Shown here one piece after another: positions 7,186 through 13,871 of a stretch of DNA of 22,572 nt (position 1 is the first letter of the stretch; every line of letters begins with the position of its first letter). The notes beneath the pieces were generated by a model. It was not told the origin of the DNA, ran no database searches, and worked only from the letters and a program-made list of their open reading frames with translations. Both the position numbers and the translations under genes were made by a program. This stretch comes from JARIHD01 sp964610985 (GTDB lineage Bacteria; Patescibacteriota; Saccharimonadia; Saccharimonadales; UBA4665), in contig CAZSZJ010000020.1 of NCBI GenBank assembly GCA_964610985.1, forward strand, positions 1 to 22,572, given 5' to 3'.

Positions 7186-7202
7186 TGGTATAATAATCGT
7201 CT
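7186..7202 (+). promoter_or_regulatory. Extended -10 promoter, leaderless start of the DUF3040-like gene
   Basis: TG, one base, then a perfect TATAAT (7189-7194) lies eight bases before the ATG at 7203. No Shine-Dalgarno site is present. A weak TTCGCG (7165-7170) is the best -35 candidate. Confidence 0.6.
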
Positions 7203-7853
7203 ATGAGTCTGACACCCGAAAGTGGCGATTTGAGCGAAGAGGAACGGCGGATTTTTGAGGAGATTGAGGCGAATATCAATCGAACTTCTGCAAAGGATCC
7301 GCATTGGAACTTTTGGAAGCGTGTCTACTACCACAGGAGAGGAATCGCCTTAGGGGCGGCGGTCTTGGTAGCGGCGGGTGGAATTATCACCGACCGGTCG
7401 ACGCAACCCGATCTGCCACGCGATCCGATGGGCGAAGCTAAATTGCGCGCCTATAAAGATGCACTAGTGCTGGGCGCGTTGGGTGTTTGTGATGCCGAAC
7501 TTCGGGCCGAGGCCAGTCTGGAAGCCTACCGCGCGTCCAGGGGCAAAGGGTCGACTTCCGGCGTGACTGTTTCGGTGCTGCAAAATGCAGCATCCGTAGC
7601 CCGAATCTACGGTGTTTCTTGCGAACCAAGCGGCCAAACGGATCCCGCGTCATACACAGTAACCTCTTCTGCCGGGAGCGAAGTATTACTGTATTCCGAC
7701 TCTCTTGTTAGCCTTAGCACCGCAAATGTCTGCAGCTTTGTTGCGGACCCTCTCATGCCCCCTCCTGCACACCGGGCCGAGGCCGAGCATTATATGCAGG
7801 CCGTATCCGACATTACGCAGCGGCTAAAAAGTGAAACCGGCCAATCCTGTTAA
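7203..7853 (+). CDS. Small single-span membrane protein, DUF3040-like N-terminus
   Basis: The protein has 216 residues. Its start (DLSEEERRIFEEIEANI... then DPHWNFWKR...RRGIALGAAVLVAAGGII) follows the pattern of DUF3040, an actinobacterial membrane family whose acidic LSExExxxLxEIE helix precedes a DP motif and a membrane span (here about 47-64). The remaining 150 residues are polar and carry four cysteines (in GVCDA, VSCEP, NVCSF and the penultimate residue). It is third in the surface-protein/sortase run. Its stop abuts that of the convergent rlmH with no base between them. Function unknown; the DUF3040 likeness is by eye. Confidence 0.7.
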   Translation: MSLTPESGDLSEEERRIFEEIEANINRTSAKDPHWNFWKRVYYHRRGIALGAAVLVAAGGIITDRSTQPDLPRDPMGEAKLRAYKDALVLGALGVCDAELRAEASLEAYRASRGKGSTSGVTVSVLQNAASVARIYGVSCEPSGQTDPASYTVTSSAGSEVLLYSDSLVSLSTANVCSFVADPLMPPPAHRAEAEHYMQAVSDITQRLKSETGQSC

Positions 7854-8288
7854 TTATTTATGATATGGCTGGCCGGCGCTGATGGTGCTGGCGCGGTAGA
7901 GTGTTTCGAGTAGAATAACCATTGCCAGGTCGTGCGGAAAGGTTAGTTTAGAGAGACCGAGTCGCAAATCGGCTTTTTGGATGACTTCTGCTGGCAGGCC
8001 CTCTGGCCCACCGATCAGCAGGCAAATTTCGCGGGCGTCTAGTGCCCTTTTTTCCAAAAATGTGGCCAGTTCGGGGCTGGTAAACTGCTTACCGTCAATG
8101 ACGAGTACGACTTTGTAGCTGCTTGTCCCTGCTATCTGCAATAAATATGAGGCATCATATGCCCATTTGTCTGGCACGTGTGTCACGCGCAACGTGTGGT
8201 AATGCTGTAGGCGCGTCAGATATTCCTGCCAACCGAGTTTGGCATAGGAGAGCTTGGGCTCGCCCACGGTTATGAGATGTAATTTCAT
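7854..8288 (-). CDS. rlmH: 23S rRNA (pseudouridine-1915 N3)-methyltransferase RlmH
   Basis: This is a 144-residue SPOUT methyltransferase, slightly shorter than the usual 155 or so. RlmH methylates pseudouridine 1915 in helix 69 of 23S rRNA using S-adenosylmethionine. Marks are MKLHLITVGE at the start, VVLVIDGKQFTSPELA, LLIGGPEGLP (91-99) forming the SAM-binding knot, and the conserved end FPHDLAMVILLETLYRA...GQPYHK. The ATG at 8288 overlaps the TGA of the methyltransferase before it (ATGA, 8285-8288), indicating translational coupling. A longer frame upstream exists but lacks family sequence. It is the last gene of the seven-gene minus-strand run. Confidence 0.95.
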   Translation of the reverse strand: MKLHLITVGEPKLSYAKLGWQEYLTRLQHYHTLRVTHVPDKWAYDASYLLQIAGTSSYKVVLVIDGKQFTSPELATFLEKRALDAREICLLIGGPEGLPAEVIQKADLRLGLSKLTFPHDLAMVILLETLYRASTISAGQPYHK

Positions 8289-8944
8289 AGTTCTATGATG
8301 GCGATATTGGTGCGAGCGTGCAAGCGTTTGATGGTTTTTCCTTGCAAAAAGTCGCGGACGGCGCGCTCGACGCCGGGCAACGTTTCGCGCTGATAGTCGT
8401 CGACGAGGATGATCCCGCCTTTGCTCATATTTGGCCATACCAATCTGAGCGAACTGATGATCGATCCGTAAAAGTCACCGTCCAGAAAAGCTACCGCAAT
8501 TGGTTTTGGTACGTCTTTTTGGTCTAGCTGGGCGAACCAGCCTTTATGAATGACTGGCAGGTTCAGTCCGGCGCTTTTGAATTCCCCTATGAACTCTTTT
8601 TTGCTGACGGAGAGTTTGCCGGCGGTAAAGTCGACTCCGGCGGCGTTATTGTCCTGGGTGGTCTTGGGCGGCAGGCCTTCGAAGGAATCGTAGACATGAA
8701 ACGGGCGCGTAGCAGACTCGTCCCGTTCGTCTAAAATGCGCCGGATAAATAGGCTGGTTGTGCCGGCGTAGCAGCCGAATTCGGTGACTGCACCCTCAAC
8801 ACCTCTGTCCAGGGTGCGCTCTAGCTCGCGGCAGATTATCTCCAGGCCTTCGCGGGTAACCTGGTCCGAAATTATGGGGTGGCCGCGAAACCTGCCATGC
8901 GGATTTTCTTTTTTGAGCCGGTGATCTTTGAGTTTGTCGCGCAT
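8285..8944 (-). CDS. TylF/MycF-type SAM-dependent methyltransferase
   Basis: The protein has 219 residues. The Rossmann motif I is VTEFGCYAGTTS (53-64). VYDSFEGLP (85-92), FLDGDFY (153-159) and GGIILVDDYQ (176-185) follow in the order seen in the TylF family (named after macrolide O-methyltransferases), where acidic residues in the last two blocks bind metal. The substrate here is unknown. Family members are common outside antibiotic clusters, often near sugar or glycan genes. The ATG at 8944 overlaps the umuC stop by one base (TAATG) and its own TGA overlaps the rlmH start by four, so it lies in a coupled umuC-methyltransferase-rlmH unit. A GTG/ATG further upstream would lie inside umuC. Confidence 0.85.
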   Translation of the reverse strand: MRDKLKDHRLKKENPHGRFRGHPIISDQVTREGLEIICRELERTLDRGVEGAVTEFGCYAGTTSLFIRRILDERDESATRPFHVYDSFEGLPPKTTQDNNAAGVDFTAGKLSVSKKEFIGEFKSAGLNLPVIHKGWFAQLDQKDVPKPIAVAFLDGDFYGSIISSLRLVWPNMSKGGIILVDDYQRETLPGVERAVRDFLQGKTIKRLHARTNIAIIEL

Positions 8945-10233
8945 TATTTGATGCGGGCCTCGGGCAGTTCGCTCCATTTAGAGACATAGCGCGGCGATGC
9001 GGTCTTGCGGCGCGGCTGCCAGGTGGTATTGAGATCTTGGGCGGCAAAGTAGATCTTGCTTTTACCCCAGCGGCGATTGATATCGTCCAGGGCCTTCATG
9101 CGAGCTTGGGTGCGGTCGTGCATATCTGGCGTGACGTTGCCGAGGATGTCGGTTTGCAGAGCGCTTTCAGGGGTAAGGTCATACAAAAAAACGCCGAGCT
9201 GGTGGTATTTTTGTTTGTCGCTGTAAAATTCGCCGAGTTTCTCGACCAGCAGGCTAATGATCTGGCCGGTATCGTTGGTCGGCATAGGCATCTGGATTTC
9301 GCGTGTCCAGCGGCGGTAGCCGGGTTTGTGGCGGTCAGTATTGGTGAACAGGCCGATGCGTCCGGCCAGCAGCCCTTCGCTGCGCAGCTGGTATGCAGCG
9401 CGGGTGGCCATATTGGCGATGGCAGCCTCCAGGGCATAGGCGTGGTTGGTATCTTCGCCAAAAGTGCGGGAGCGCATGACTTGTTTGGCGGGCGCGTGTT
9501 CGCGCGTCAGCTGGTAGCAGGCCGTACCTTGTAATTCGGCAACCATTTGCCGGCCATGAATGCCCATGAGCTGCTGCGCGCGCTGCGGCCGCAGGTTCAT
9601 GAGGCCAAGGGCAGTGCTGACACCCTCGGCACGCAATACGGGTGCAAGTTTGCGCCCTACGCCCCAGATATGTTCGATGGGCATCTGGTGCAAGGCTTCG
9701 GCTTTTTGTTCCTTTGGCAAGTCAATAAAGCTAAATGCCCCTTGGTAATGGTCGTTTTGTTTGGCTATTTCGGCGGCAAGTTTAGCGAGTGTTTTAGACG
9801 GTGCGATGCCGATTGAAACCGGCACCCCAATATGTTGCAAAACAGATGCGCGTACCCGTCTTCCCCATTCGACATAATCGCTGATGGGCAATGCACTAAT
9901 GTCCAAAAAGGATTCGTCGACTGAATATATTTCGATGCGCGGCGTGATGGTGGTGAGCAGCGATATGGTGCGTTTGCTGATGTCGCCGTACAGTTCGAAG
10001 TTGGCGGAAAATGTCATGATATTGTGTTTTTCAAAGGTTTCACGGTGTTTGAATGCTGGTGCGCCCATGGGGACCCCGGCTGCCTTGGCTTCGTTGCTAC
10101 GTGCCACCACACAACCGTCGTTGCTGGAGAGCACTACGACCGGCTTGCCCTCCAGGTCTGGCCGGAACAAACGCTCGCAGCTCACAAAGAAGTTGTTGCA
10201 GTCAATCAATACGAACACCTTAGATTTTGGCAT
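8944..10233 (-). CDS. umuC: Y-family DNA polymerase, UmuC type
   Basis: This is a 429-residue translesion polymerase. The palm motif VLIDCNNFFVSCER gives metal ligand Asp11, and YSVDESFLD gives Asp106 and Glu107. SIGIAPSKTLAKLA and the thumb HhH region IWGVGRKL follow, then the little-finger domain (VMRSRTFGED). The UmuC-specific C-terminal DUF4113 region is present (YFAAQDL..TWQPRR...SPRYVSKWSELP). QTDIL in the C-terminal part sits where E. coli UmuC has its QLNLF clamp-binding motif. Translation starts at ATG 10233 with AAAGGTGA six bases upstream, inside the 3' end of the umuD-like gene (14-bp overlap). In E. coli UmuC works with cleaved UmuD as Pol V. Here the partner is the odd UmuD-like protein upstream. 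Confidence 0.96.
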   Translation of the reverse strand: MPKSKVFVLIDCNNFFVSCERLFRPDLEGKPVVVLSSNDGCVVARSNEAKAAGVPMGAPAFKHRETFEKHNIMTFSANFELYGDISKRTISLLTTITPRIEIYSVDESFLDISALPISDYVEWGRRVRASVLQHIGVPVSIGIAPSKTLAKLAAEIAKQNDHYQGAFSFIDLPKEQKAEALHQMPIEHIWGVGRKLAPVLRAEGVSTALGLMNLRPQRAQQLMGIHGRQMVAELQGTACYQLTREHAPAKQVMRSRTFGEDTNHAYALEAAIANMATRAAYQLRSEGLLAGRIGLFTNTDRHKPGYRRWTREIQMPMPTNDTGQIISLLVEKLGEFYSDKQKYHQLGVFLYDLTPESALQTDILGNVTPDMHDRTQARMKALDDINRRWGKSKIYFAAQDLNTTWQPRRKTASPRYVSKWSELPEARIK

Positions 10234-10582
10234 TGGTATTCACCTTTCGGTGCTGGTGGATGGTGGCGGTTATGACGCCCCAAAACTGGCCGTCTTTGGT
10301 CATCTTTTTGTAGGCCGAGATGTTGAACTCCTCCCCGCCAGGGTTCCACCAGATTACGATGTCGGTTTGGTGCGGGCTGAGTGCGCGGTCGACCAGCGCG
10401 ATATCGCCATCAAAAACCCCACTCCCCTCCCACAGGCTGCCGCGCACCCGAAAATAGTATGTGCTGGCAGAATGCTCAACCAATAGCTGGTTGAGATCGA
10501 GGCTGCGTAGGCTGGTATCGATGCCCGGATTGGGAAATCCGGTGTGTATCGAAACACCGCTGGTTGGTTTCTCCTCGGCCAT
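10220..10582 (-). CDS. UmuD-like protein, apparently protease-dead
   Basis: This is a 120-residue homologue of UmuD. TGFPNPGID...DLNQLLVEH (14-37) and GVFDGDIALVDRAL (55-68) match E. coli UmuD closely, as does the end FWGVITATIH. The cleavage Cys-Gly is Thr14-Gly15, and the catalytic-serine segment GDSM reads GSLW (48-51), so the Ser60 position is Leu50, although Ser49 is adjacent. Lys92/93 may match the catalytic Lys but after a five-residue insertion. The N-terminal arm before the site is only 14 residues against 24. I infer that it cannot self-cleave normally and may act directly as a UmuD'-like polymerase subunit. The ATG at 10582 has AGGA five bases upstream and a TACAAT -10 nine bases upstream. 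It overlaps umuC by 14 bp. Confidence 0.85.
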   Translation of the reverse strand: MAEEKPTSGVSIHTGFPNPGIDTSLRSLDLNQLLVEHSASTYYFRVRGSLWEGSGVFDGDIALVDRALSPHQTDIVIWWNPGGEEFNISAYKKMTKDGQFWGVITATIHQHRKVNTNAKI

Positions 10583-10591
10583 AGTGTTCCT

Positions 10592-10614
10592 ATTGTACTC
10601 TTACTTGATAGTAC
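10592..10614 (-). promoter_or_regulatory. Possible umuD promoter with nested inverted repeats
   Basis: Minus-strand TACAAT (10597-10592) ends nine bases before the umuD-like ATG. Upstream lies the 12-bp palindrome TACT-TGAT-AGTA (10602-10613), nested in GTACT (10595-10599) and AGTAC (10610-10614). The site overlaps the last codons of the response-regulator gene. It differs at one base from the palindrome centre before the sortase at 6080-6091. No classical LexA box is seen. The best -35 (TTCTCG) is weak. Confidence 0.4.
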
Positions 10615-11002
10615 CGAGAAATGTGACGAGTTCACGCGGTGTGATTTCGGCTTTGACTAGGTAGCCGTCGGCCTGTTTTTCGATGTCGGCGCGGATGTCT
10701 TCGCGTTGTTCGAGGTTGGTGGTAATAATAATTTTGGCGCGTAGTCGGGGTGTTTCGGCCGGGTTGCGCAGATGACGCAGTACTTCGATGCCGGTGATCG
10801 TGGGGATCATGAGGTCAAGTAAAATAATGTCGAACTGGTCGGTTTGCGCCAAGCGCAAACCCTCTTGTCCGTCGACTTCTACGGTAACATCGTAGCCGGC
10901 CTTGGTGAGTGCGCGGACGTACAGTTCGCTAATGAAATGCTCGTCCTCCATGCAGAGAACTTTTTTACCGATGGGATTTGGTGACGTAAAAACTTGTGCC
11001 AT
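10601..11002 (-). CDS. Receiver-only response regulator
   Basis: The protein is 133 residues, essentially one CheY-like receiver domain. The acidic pocket is Glu19/Asp20 (CMEDE), the phosphoacceptor is Asp63 (IILLDLMIP), the switch Thr is in IITTN (about 94-95) and the conserved Lys is 117 (YLVKAE). There is no output domain, so it probably acts through protein contacts or as a phosphorelay step. It follows its presumed histidine kinase by six bases, and the umuD-like gene starts 18 bases after its stop. Whether it controls the damage-tolerance genes downstream cannot be told from sequence. Confidence 0.92.
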   Translation of the reverse strand: MAQVFTSPNPIGKKVLCMEDEHFISELYVRALTKAGYDVTVEVDGQEGLRLAQTDQFDIILLDLMIPTITGIEVLRHLRNPAETPRLRAKIIITTNLEQREDIRADIEKQADGYLVKAEITPRELVTFLGTIK

Positions 11003-11008
11003 GATGCG

Positions 11009-12550
11009 TTATCTCCGATACATTGAATGGTTTTTGATCCAGCCGTGGGCAGTGCGTACGATGCCGGTTTTGTCGTTCTTTTTTTCTTCTTCCAGGTTGG
11101 CGTAGGGAATGAGGGTAAAGCCGAAGGTGCTGCCCTGCCCTTCGCGGGACCTGACCCAGATGTTGCCACCGTGCGCGGTAATAATGGCCTTGGTAAGGTA
11201 CAGTCCCATGCCGGTGCCGCCAACCTGGGCGCGGTTGCGATAGTCGCGGTAGAATTTGTCGAAAAGGTTGCCGATTGCGCTTTCCGGGATGCCGACGCCG
11301 CTATCTTGGACGGTGGTTTCGATCAGGCCACTAGTGGTGCGGTATGATTTGATGACGATTTCGCTGTTTTCTTTGCTGTATTTGATGGCATTATCCAGGA
11401 TATTGTTGATAACTTCGTAGATGCCGGCAGCGTCTGCGCCCACGGCGGGTAGGCCGTCGTCTACCTTGAGTTTGAGCGAAATGCCGCGGACTTTAGCACG
11501 TAGCGTGATGTCGTTGACGGCCGACTGCAGCAGCGGCGCCCACTGTTCTTCGCGGAGTTTGAGTACCAGTTCGTCATTTTCATAGCGCGAGACATTCAGG
11601 ACATTGCCGATAAAGCCGGTCAGTTGCTGAGCAGTGGCCTTCATTTTGTTGAGGTATCCGGTGAGTTCGGGATCGAGTTTACCGGATAATTCTTCTTCGA
11701 AGACGTCGATATAACCGCGCAGTAGTGTGAGCGGCGTACGGAGTTCGTGTACGGCCAGCGCCAAAAAGCTCATTGCCTGTTCGTCCTGTGAATACTGGCG
11801 GGTGCGATCGTACAGGGTGAGTACGACTTCAAAACCGTCGGGATTGCTTTTGTTGTAATACGCTACAAGGTCAAACAGCTTGGTTTCTTTTTGGTCGGGT
11901 AGATTTAAGCGGACTCGTTCCCAGGTGTGGCTGGCGGTGACTTTGTTTTCGCGGGCGTGTTCGAGCCAGGTGTCGAATGTGAGTTTGGTACTAAAGAGCA
12001 TATCGAGAACGAGGTAGAGGTTTTGACCGATGGTGTCGTTCTTGTCGATGGGGCGACCAGTGTACGTAATAAGGGCATCGTTGGCAAAGACTATCGTCAG
12101 GTCTTTATCTAGCACCACGACTGGCAACGGCAGGCTGCCCGCAACAAATTCGGACCCTAGGTCATGTTTTTTGTTGCTGGCCAATTTTTCGATGTTGTCG
12201 GCTACACTGGCCAGCTGGTAGACTCGGGCCACGAGTGCGGTGACAAGTTCGCGGCCTAGACGAATCTTTTTGAGGTCAGGCGCTTTGGTACTGGCAGTGT
12301 CGGGGGCAATGTGAAGTATTGCCTGCCAGATAATTTTGGTCGGCTGCACAATATAATTGGCGCTGAGCCAAGGTAAGATGGTGATTCCAAGGAAGGATAA
12401 AACGGCCAGCGCTATAAAAAACTCTCGCCCTTCTAGGTGCAAAATATGCTCTATAATCCACCAATCCAGCGCTATGAGTGCGCTATTGAGAAACAGGATG
12501 CCAAAAAGCCGGAGGCGGATTTGCGAGACGAATTTTTGCAGGTGGTCCAT
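11009..12550 (-). CDS. Membrane sensor histidine kinase with a PAS domain
   Basis: The protein has 513 residues. Two membrane helices (about 13-33 and 45-66) are separated by a very short outside loop, so sensing is probably in the membrane or cytoplasm. A PAS domain (about 135-250, VVVLDKDLTIVFANDAL) follows. HisKA has phosphoacceptor His268 in AVHELRTPL. HATPase_c shows N box NNILDNAIKYS (382-392), G1 DSGVGIP (416-422), F box LFDKFYR and G2 GGTGMGLYL (444-452). A charged tail of about 30 residues follows. The start is two bases after the DUF3048 stop and has no Shine-Dalgarno site; minus-strand TATAAA (12561-12556) ends five bases before the ATG, so a separate leaderless transcript is possible. 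Its partner is the receiver gene downstream. Confidence 0.95.
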   Translation of the reverse strand: MDHLQKFVSQIRLRLFGILFLNSALIALDWWIIEHILHLEGREFFIALAVLSFLGITILPWLSANYIVQPTKIIWQAILHIAPDTASTKAPDLKKIRLGRELVTALVARVYQLASVADNIEKLASNKKHDLGSEFVAGSLPLPVVVLDKDLTIVFANDALITYTGRPIDKNDTIGQNLYLVLDMLFSTKLTFDTWLEHARENKVTASHTWERVRLNLPDQKETKLFDLVAYYNKSNPDGFEVVLTLYDRTRQYSQDEQAMSFLALAVHELRTPLTLLRGYIDVFEEELSGKLDPELTGYLNKMKATAQQLTGFIGNVLNVSRYENDELVLKLREEQWAPLLQSAVNDITLRAKVRGISLKLKVDDGLPAVGADAAGIYEVINNILDNAIKYSKENSEIVIKSYRTTSGLIETTVQDSGVGIPESAIGNLFDKFYRDYRNRAQVGGTGMGLYLTKAIITAHGGNIWVRSREGQGSTFGFTLIPYANLEEEKKNDKTGIVRTAHGWIKNHSMYRR

Positions 12551-12552
12551 GG

Positions 12553-13821
12553 CTATTTATATGTCACGCGGTCGGCGCTTCCGACTGCCGAAATCCAGGT
12601 TTGTCCCGGATTGAGTTTTAGCTCGTTCCCATTGATATCCTTAAAGATGAGAGGATCCTTGTTGCCAGCCTTACTCCACGTGGCTTTAGTGAGTGCGCCG
12701 TCTTGGAAGACAAAAGCATCGCCGTTTCCTACGGCATTGTAGGTGGTATAAATATCATTCCTTCCCTGCTGCATGACAAGGGCGATGACAACTTTAGGGC
12801 TCAGCTGCTTGGCGCTTTTTTCGTCCATATGTGGCTTGCCGCCCTCGGACCGCAAGTAGGAGTTGGTGGCAGGGTCGTAGTCGTAATGCGGATTGTAGAG
12901 TGCGCCTGATATATTGAAGTCAATGCCAGTGGCGTTTGGTGTGGCGCTTTTGGCTTCGGTTTTGCGGGCGAAGCCTTTGTAATTGCTACTAAAACCTTTT
13001 TGGTTTTGCAGTTCGCGGAGTGTCGTGACGTTGCTGTATACATTATGCGGCGCAACACGGTTGCTGACGCGGCGGAACGGGCCTGGGTTAAAGAACTGGT
13101 CTAAGTCTTTGGCCACGTTGTCCTGGCGGAGCATGCGGAGAGCGTCGGCGCTGCCTCCCACATGAGCGATGGCAGCGTCAAAACCGGCCGCCCACTGCAC
13201 GTAGTACGGGCGGACGCTGCGTACCGGCCCAATATAATCCGGCTCGCTATCTTGGAACAGTGTTAGAAAACGCGTGATGCCGCCTTCGGCAACCGCCTCA
13301 AAGACGACGCTGGCTTGGTTGAGGCCAGCTTGCGGCCGCGCATCCAGACTGTTTTCGATCATGACAGCGGTTACTGGACGCTGATTGATGGCGGCATCGG
13401 ATATTTCTAGGCCACTGAGCGTGGAATAAATAGGCTTAGGCGGTTCTGGCTTGGGTTCTTGTTTGACAACGGCATGTTGGACGGGCTTTGGCTCGGGCCC
13501 CCGCAAGATCTGATATACGGCAAAGCCGATGCCTCCCAGTACCAAGAGCGCAATGAGTATAATAATGATCCATTGTTTTTTGGTACGGGTTTTGAGCCAT
13601 GCTTTGAGGCTTTTACGAGGAGGCTTCCCTCCCTCTGGAGCCGGTGTTTCTAATGTCGCTTGGTAGGCTGTCGTATTACTTTGATGCTGTGCTTCATCTT
13701 GGTGAGCTACTTCCTCTGGCGGCTGAAAGGCACCGGGCCGCCGGAAATTGCCTGGCTGAAGCCGAGGGCTCGACTGCGTGTTTCTATTTTGGCCGCGGCG
13801 CGGCAAGAAATCTCTATCCAT
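12553..13821 (-). CDS. DUF3048 (YerB-like) membrane-anchored protein
   Basis: The protein has 422 residues. A polar, Gln/Pro-rich cytoplasmic N-terminus (1-80) precedes a membrane span (about 84-104) and a Pro/Lys linker. The rest matches the DUF3048/YerB family: PVTAVMIENSLDARPQAGL, VVFEAVAEGGITRFLTLFQD, IGPVRSVRPYY, AHVGGSADAL, then the C-terminal half with GQTWISAV. The family is extracytoplasmic and its biochemical role is not established. YerB of Bacillus is a lipoprotein, whereas here the anchor is a transmembrane helix. The ATG at 13821 is preferred because TACAAT ends seven bases before it. The in-frame ATG at 13830 overlaps that -10 element. It heads the seven-gene run. Confidence 0.88.
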   Translation of the reverse strand: MDRDFLPRRGQNRNTQSSPRLQPGNFRRPGAFQPPEEVAHQDEAQHQSNTTAYQATLETPAPEGGKPPRKSLKAWLKTRTKKQWIIIILIALLVLGGIGFAVYQILRGPEPKPVQHAVVKQEPKPEPPKPIYSTLSGLEISDAAINQRPVTAVMIENSLDARPQAGLNQASVVFEAVAEGGITRFLTLFQDSEPDYIGPVRSVRPYYVQWAAGFDAAIAHVGGSADALRMLRQDNVAKDLDQFFNPGPFRRVSNRVAPHNVYSNVTTLRELQNQKGFSSNYKGFARKTEAKSATPNATGIDFNISGALYNPHYDYDPATNSYLRSEGGKPHMDEKSAKQLSPKVVIALVMQQGRNDIYTTYNAVGNGDAFVFQDGALTKATWSKAGNKDPLIFKDINGNELKLNPGQTWISAVGSADRVTYK

Positions 13822-13837
13822 AGCCACCATTGTAACA
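13822..13837 (-). promoter_or_regulatory. Extended -10 promoter, leaderless start of the seven-gene run
   Basis: On the minus strand TG (13837-13836), one base, then TACAAT (13834-13829) lies seven bases before the ATG at 13821. No Shine-Dalgarno site is present. The -35 region is not convincing. Confidence 0.5.
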
Positions 13838-13871
13838 ATGCTTGTGGTTAAAGCGCTACTTTTTTATGCAA

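Noticed and set aside
8796..9534. Frames at 8796-9047 (-) and 9037-9534 (+) within umuC
   Set aside because: The UmuC frame carries all family motifs across this region, so these are shadows.
10583..10620. LexA-type SOS box upstream of umuD
   Set aside because: Neither CTGT-N8-ACAG nor GAAC-N4-GTTC is present. The palindrome found has different half-sites.
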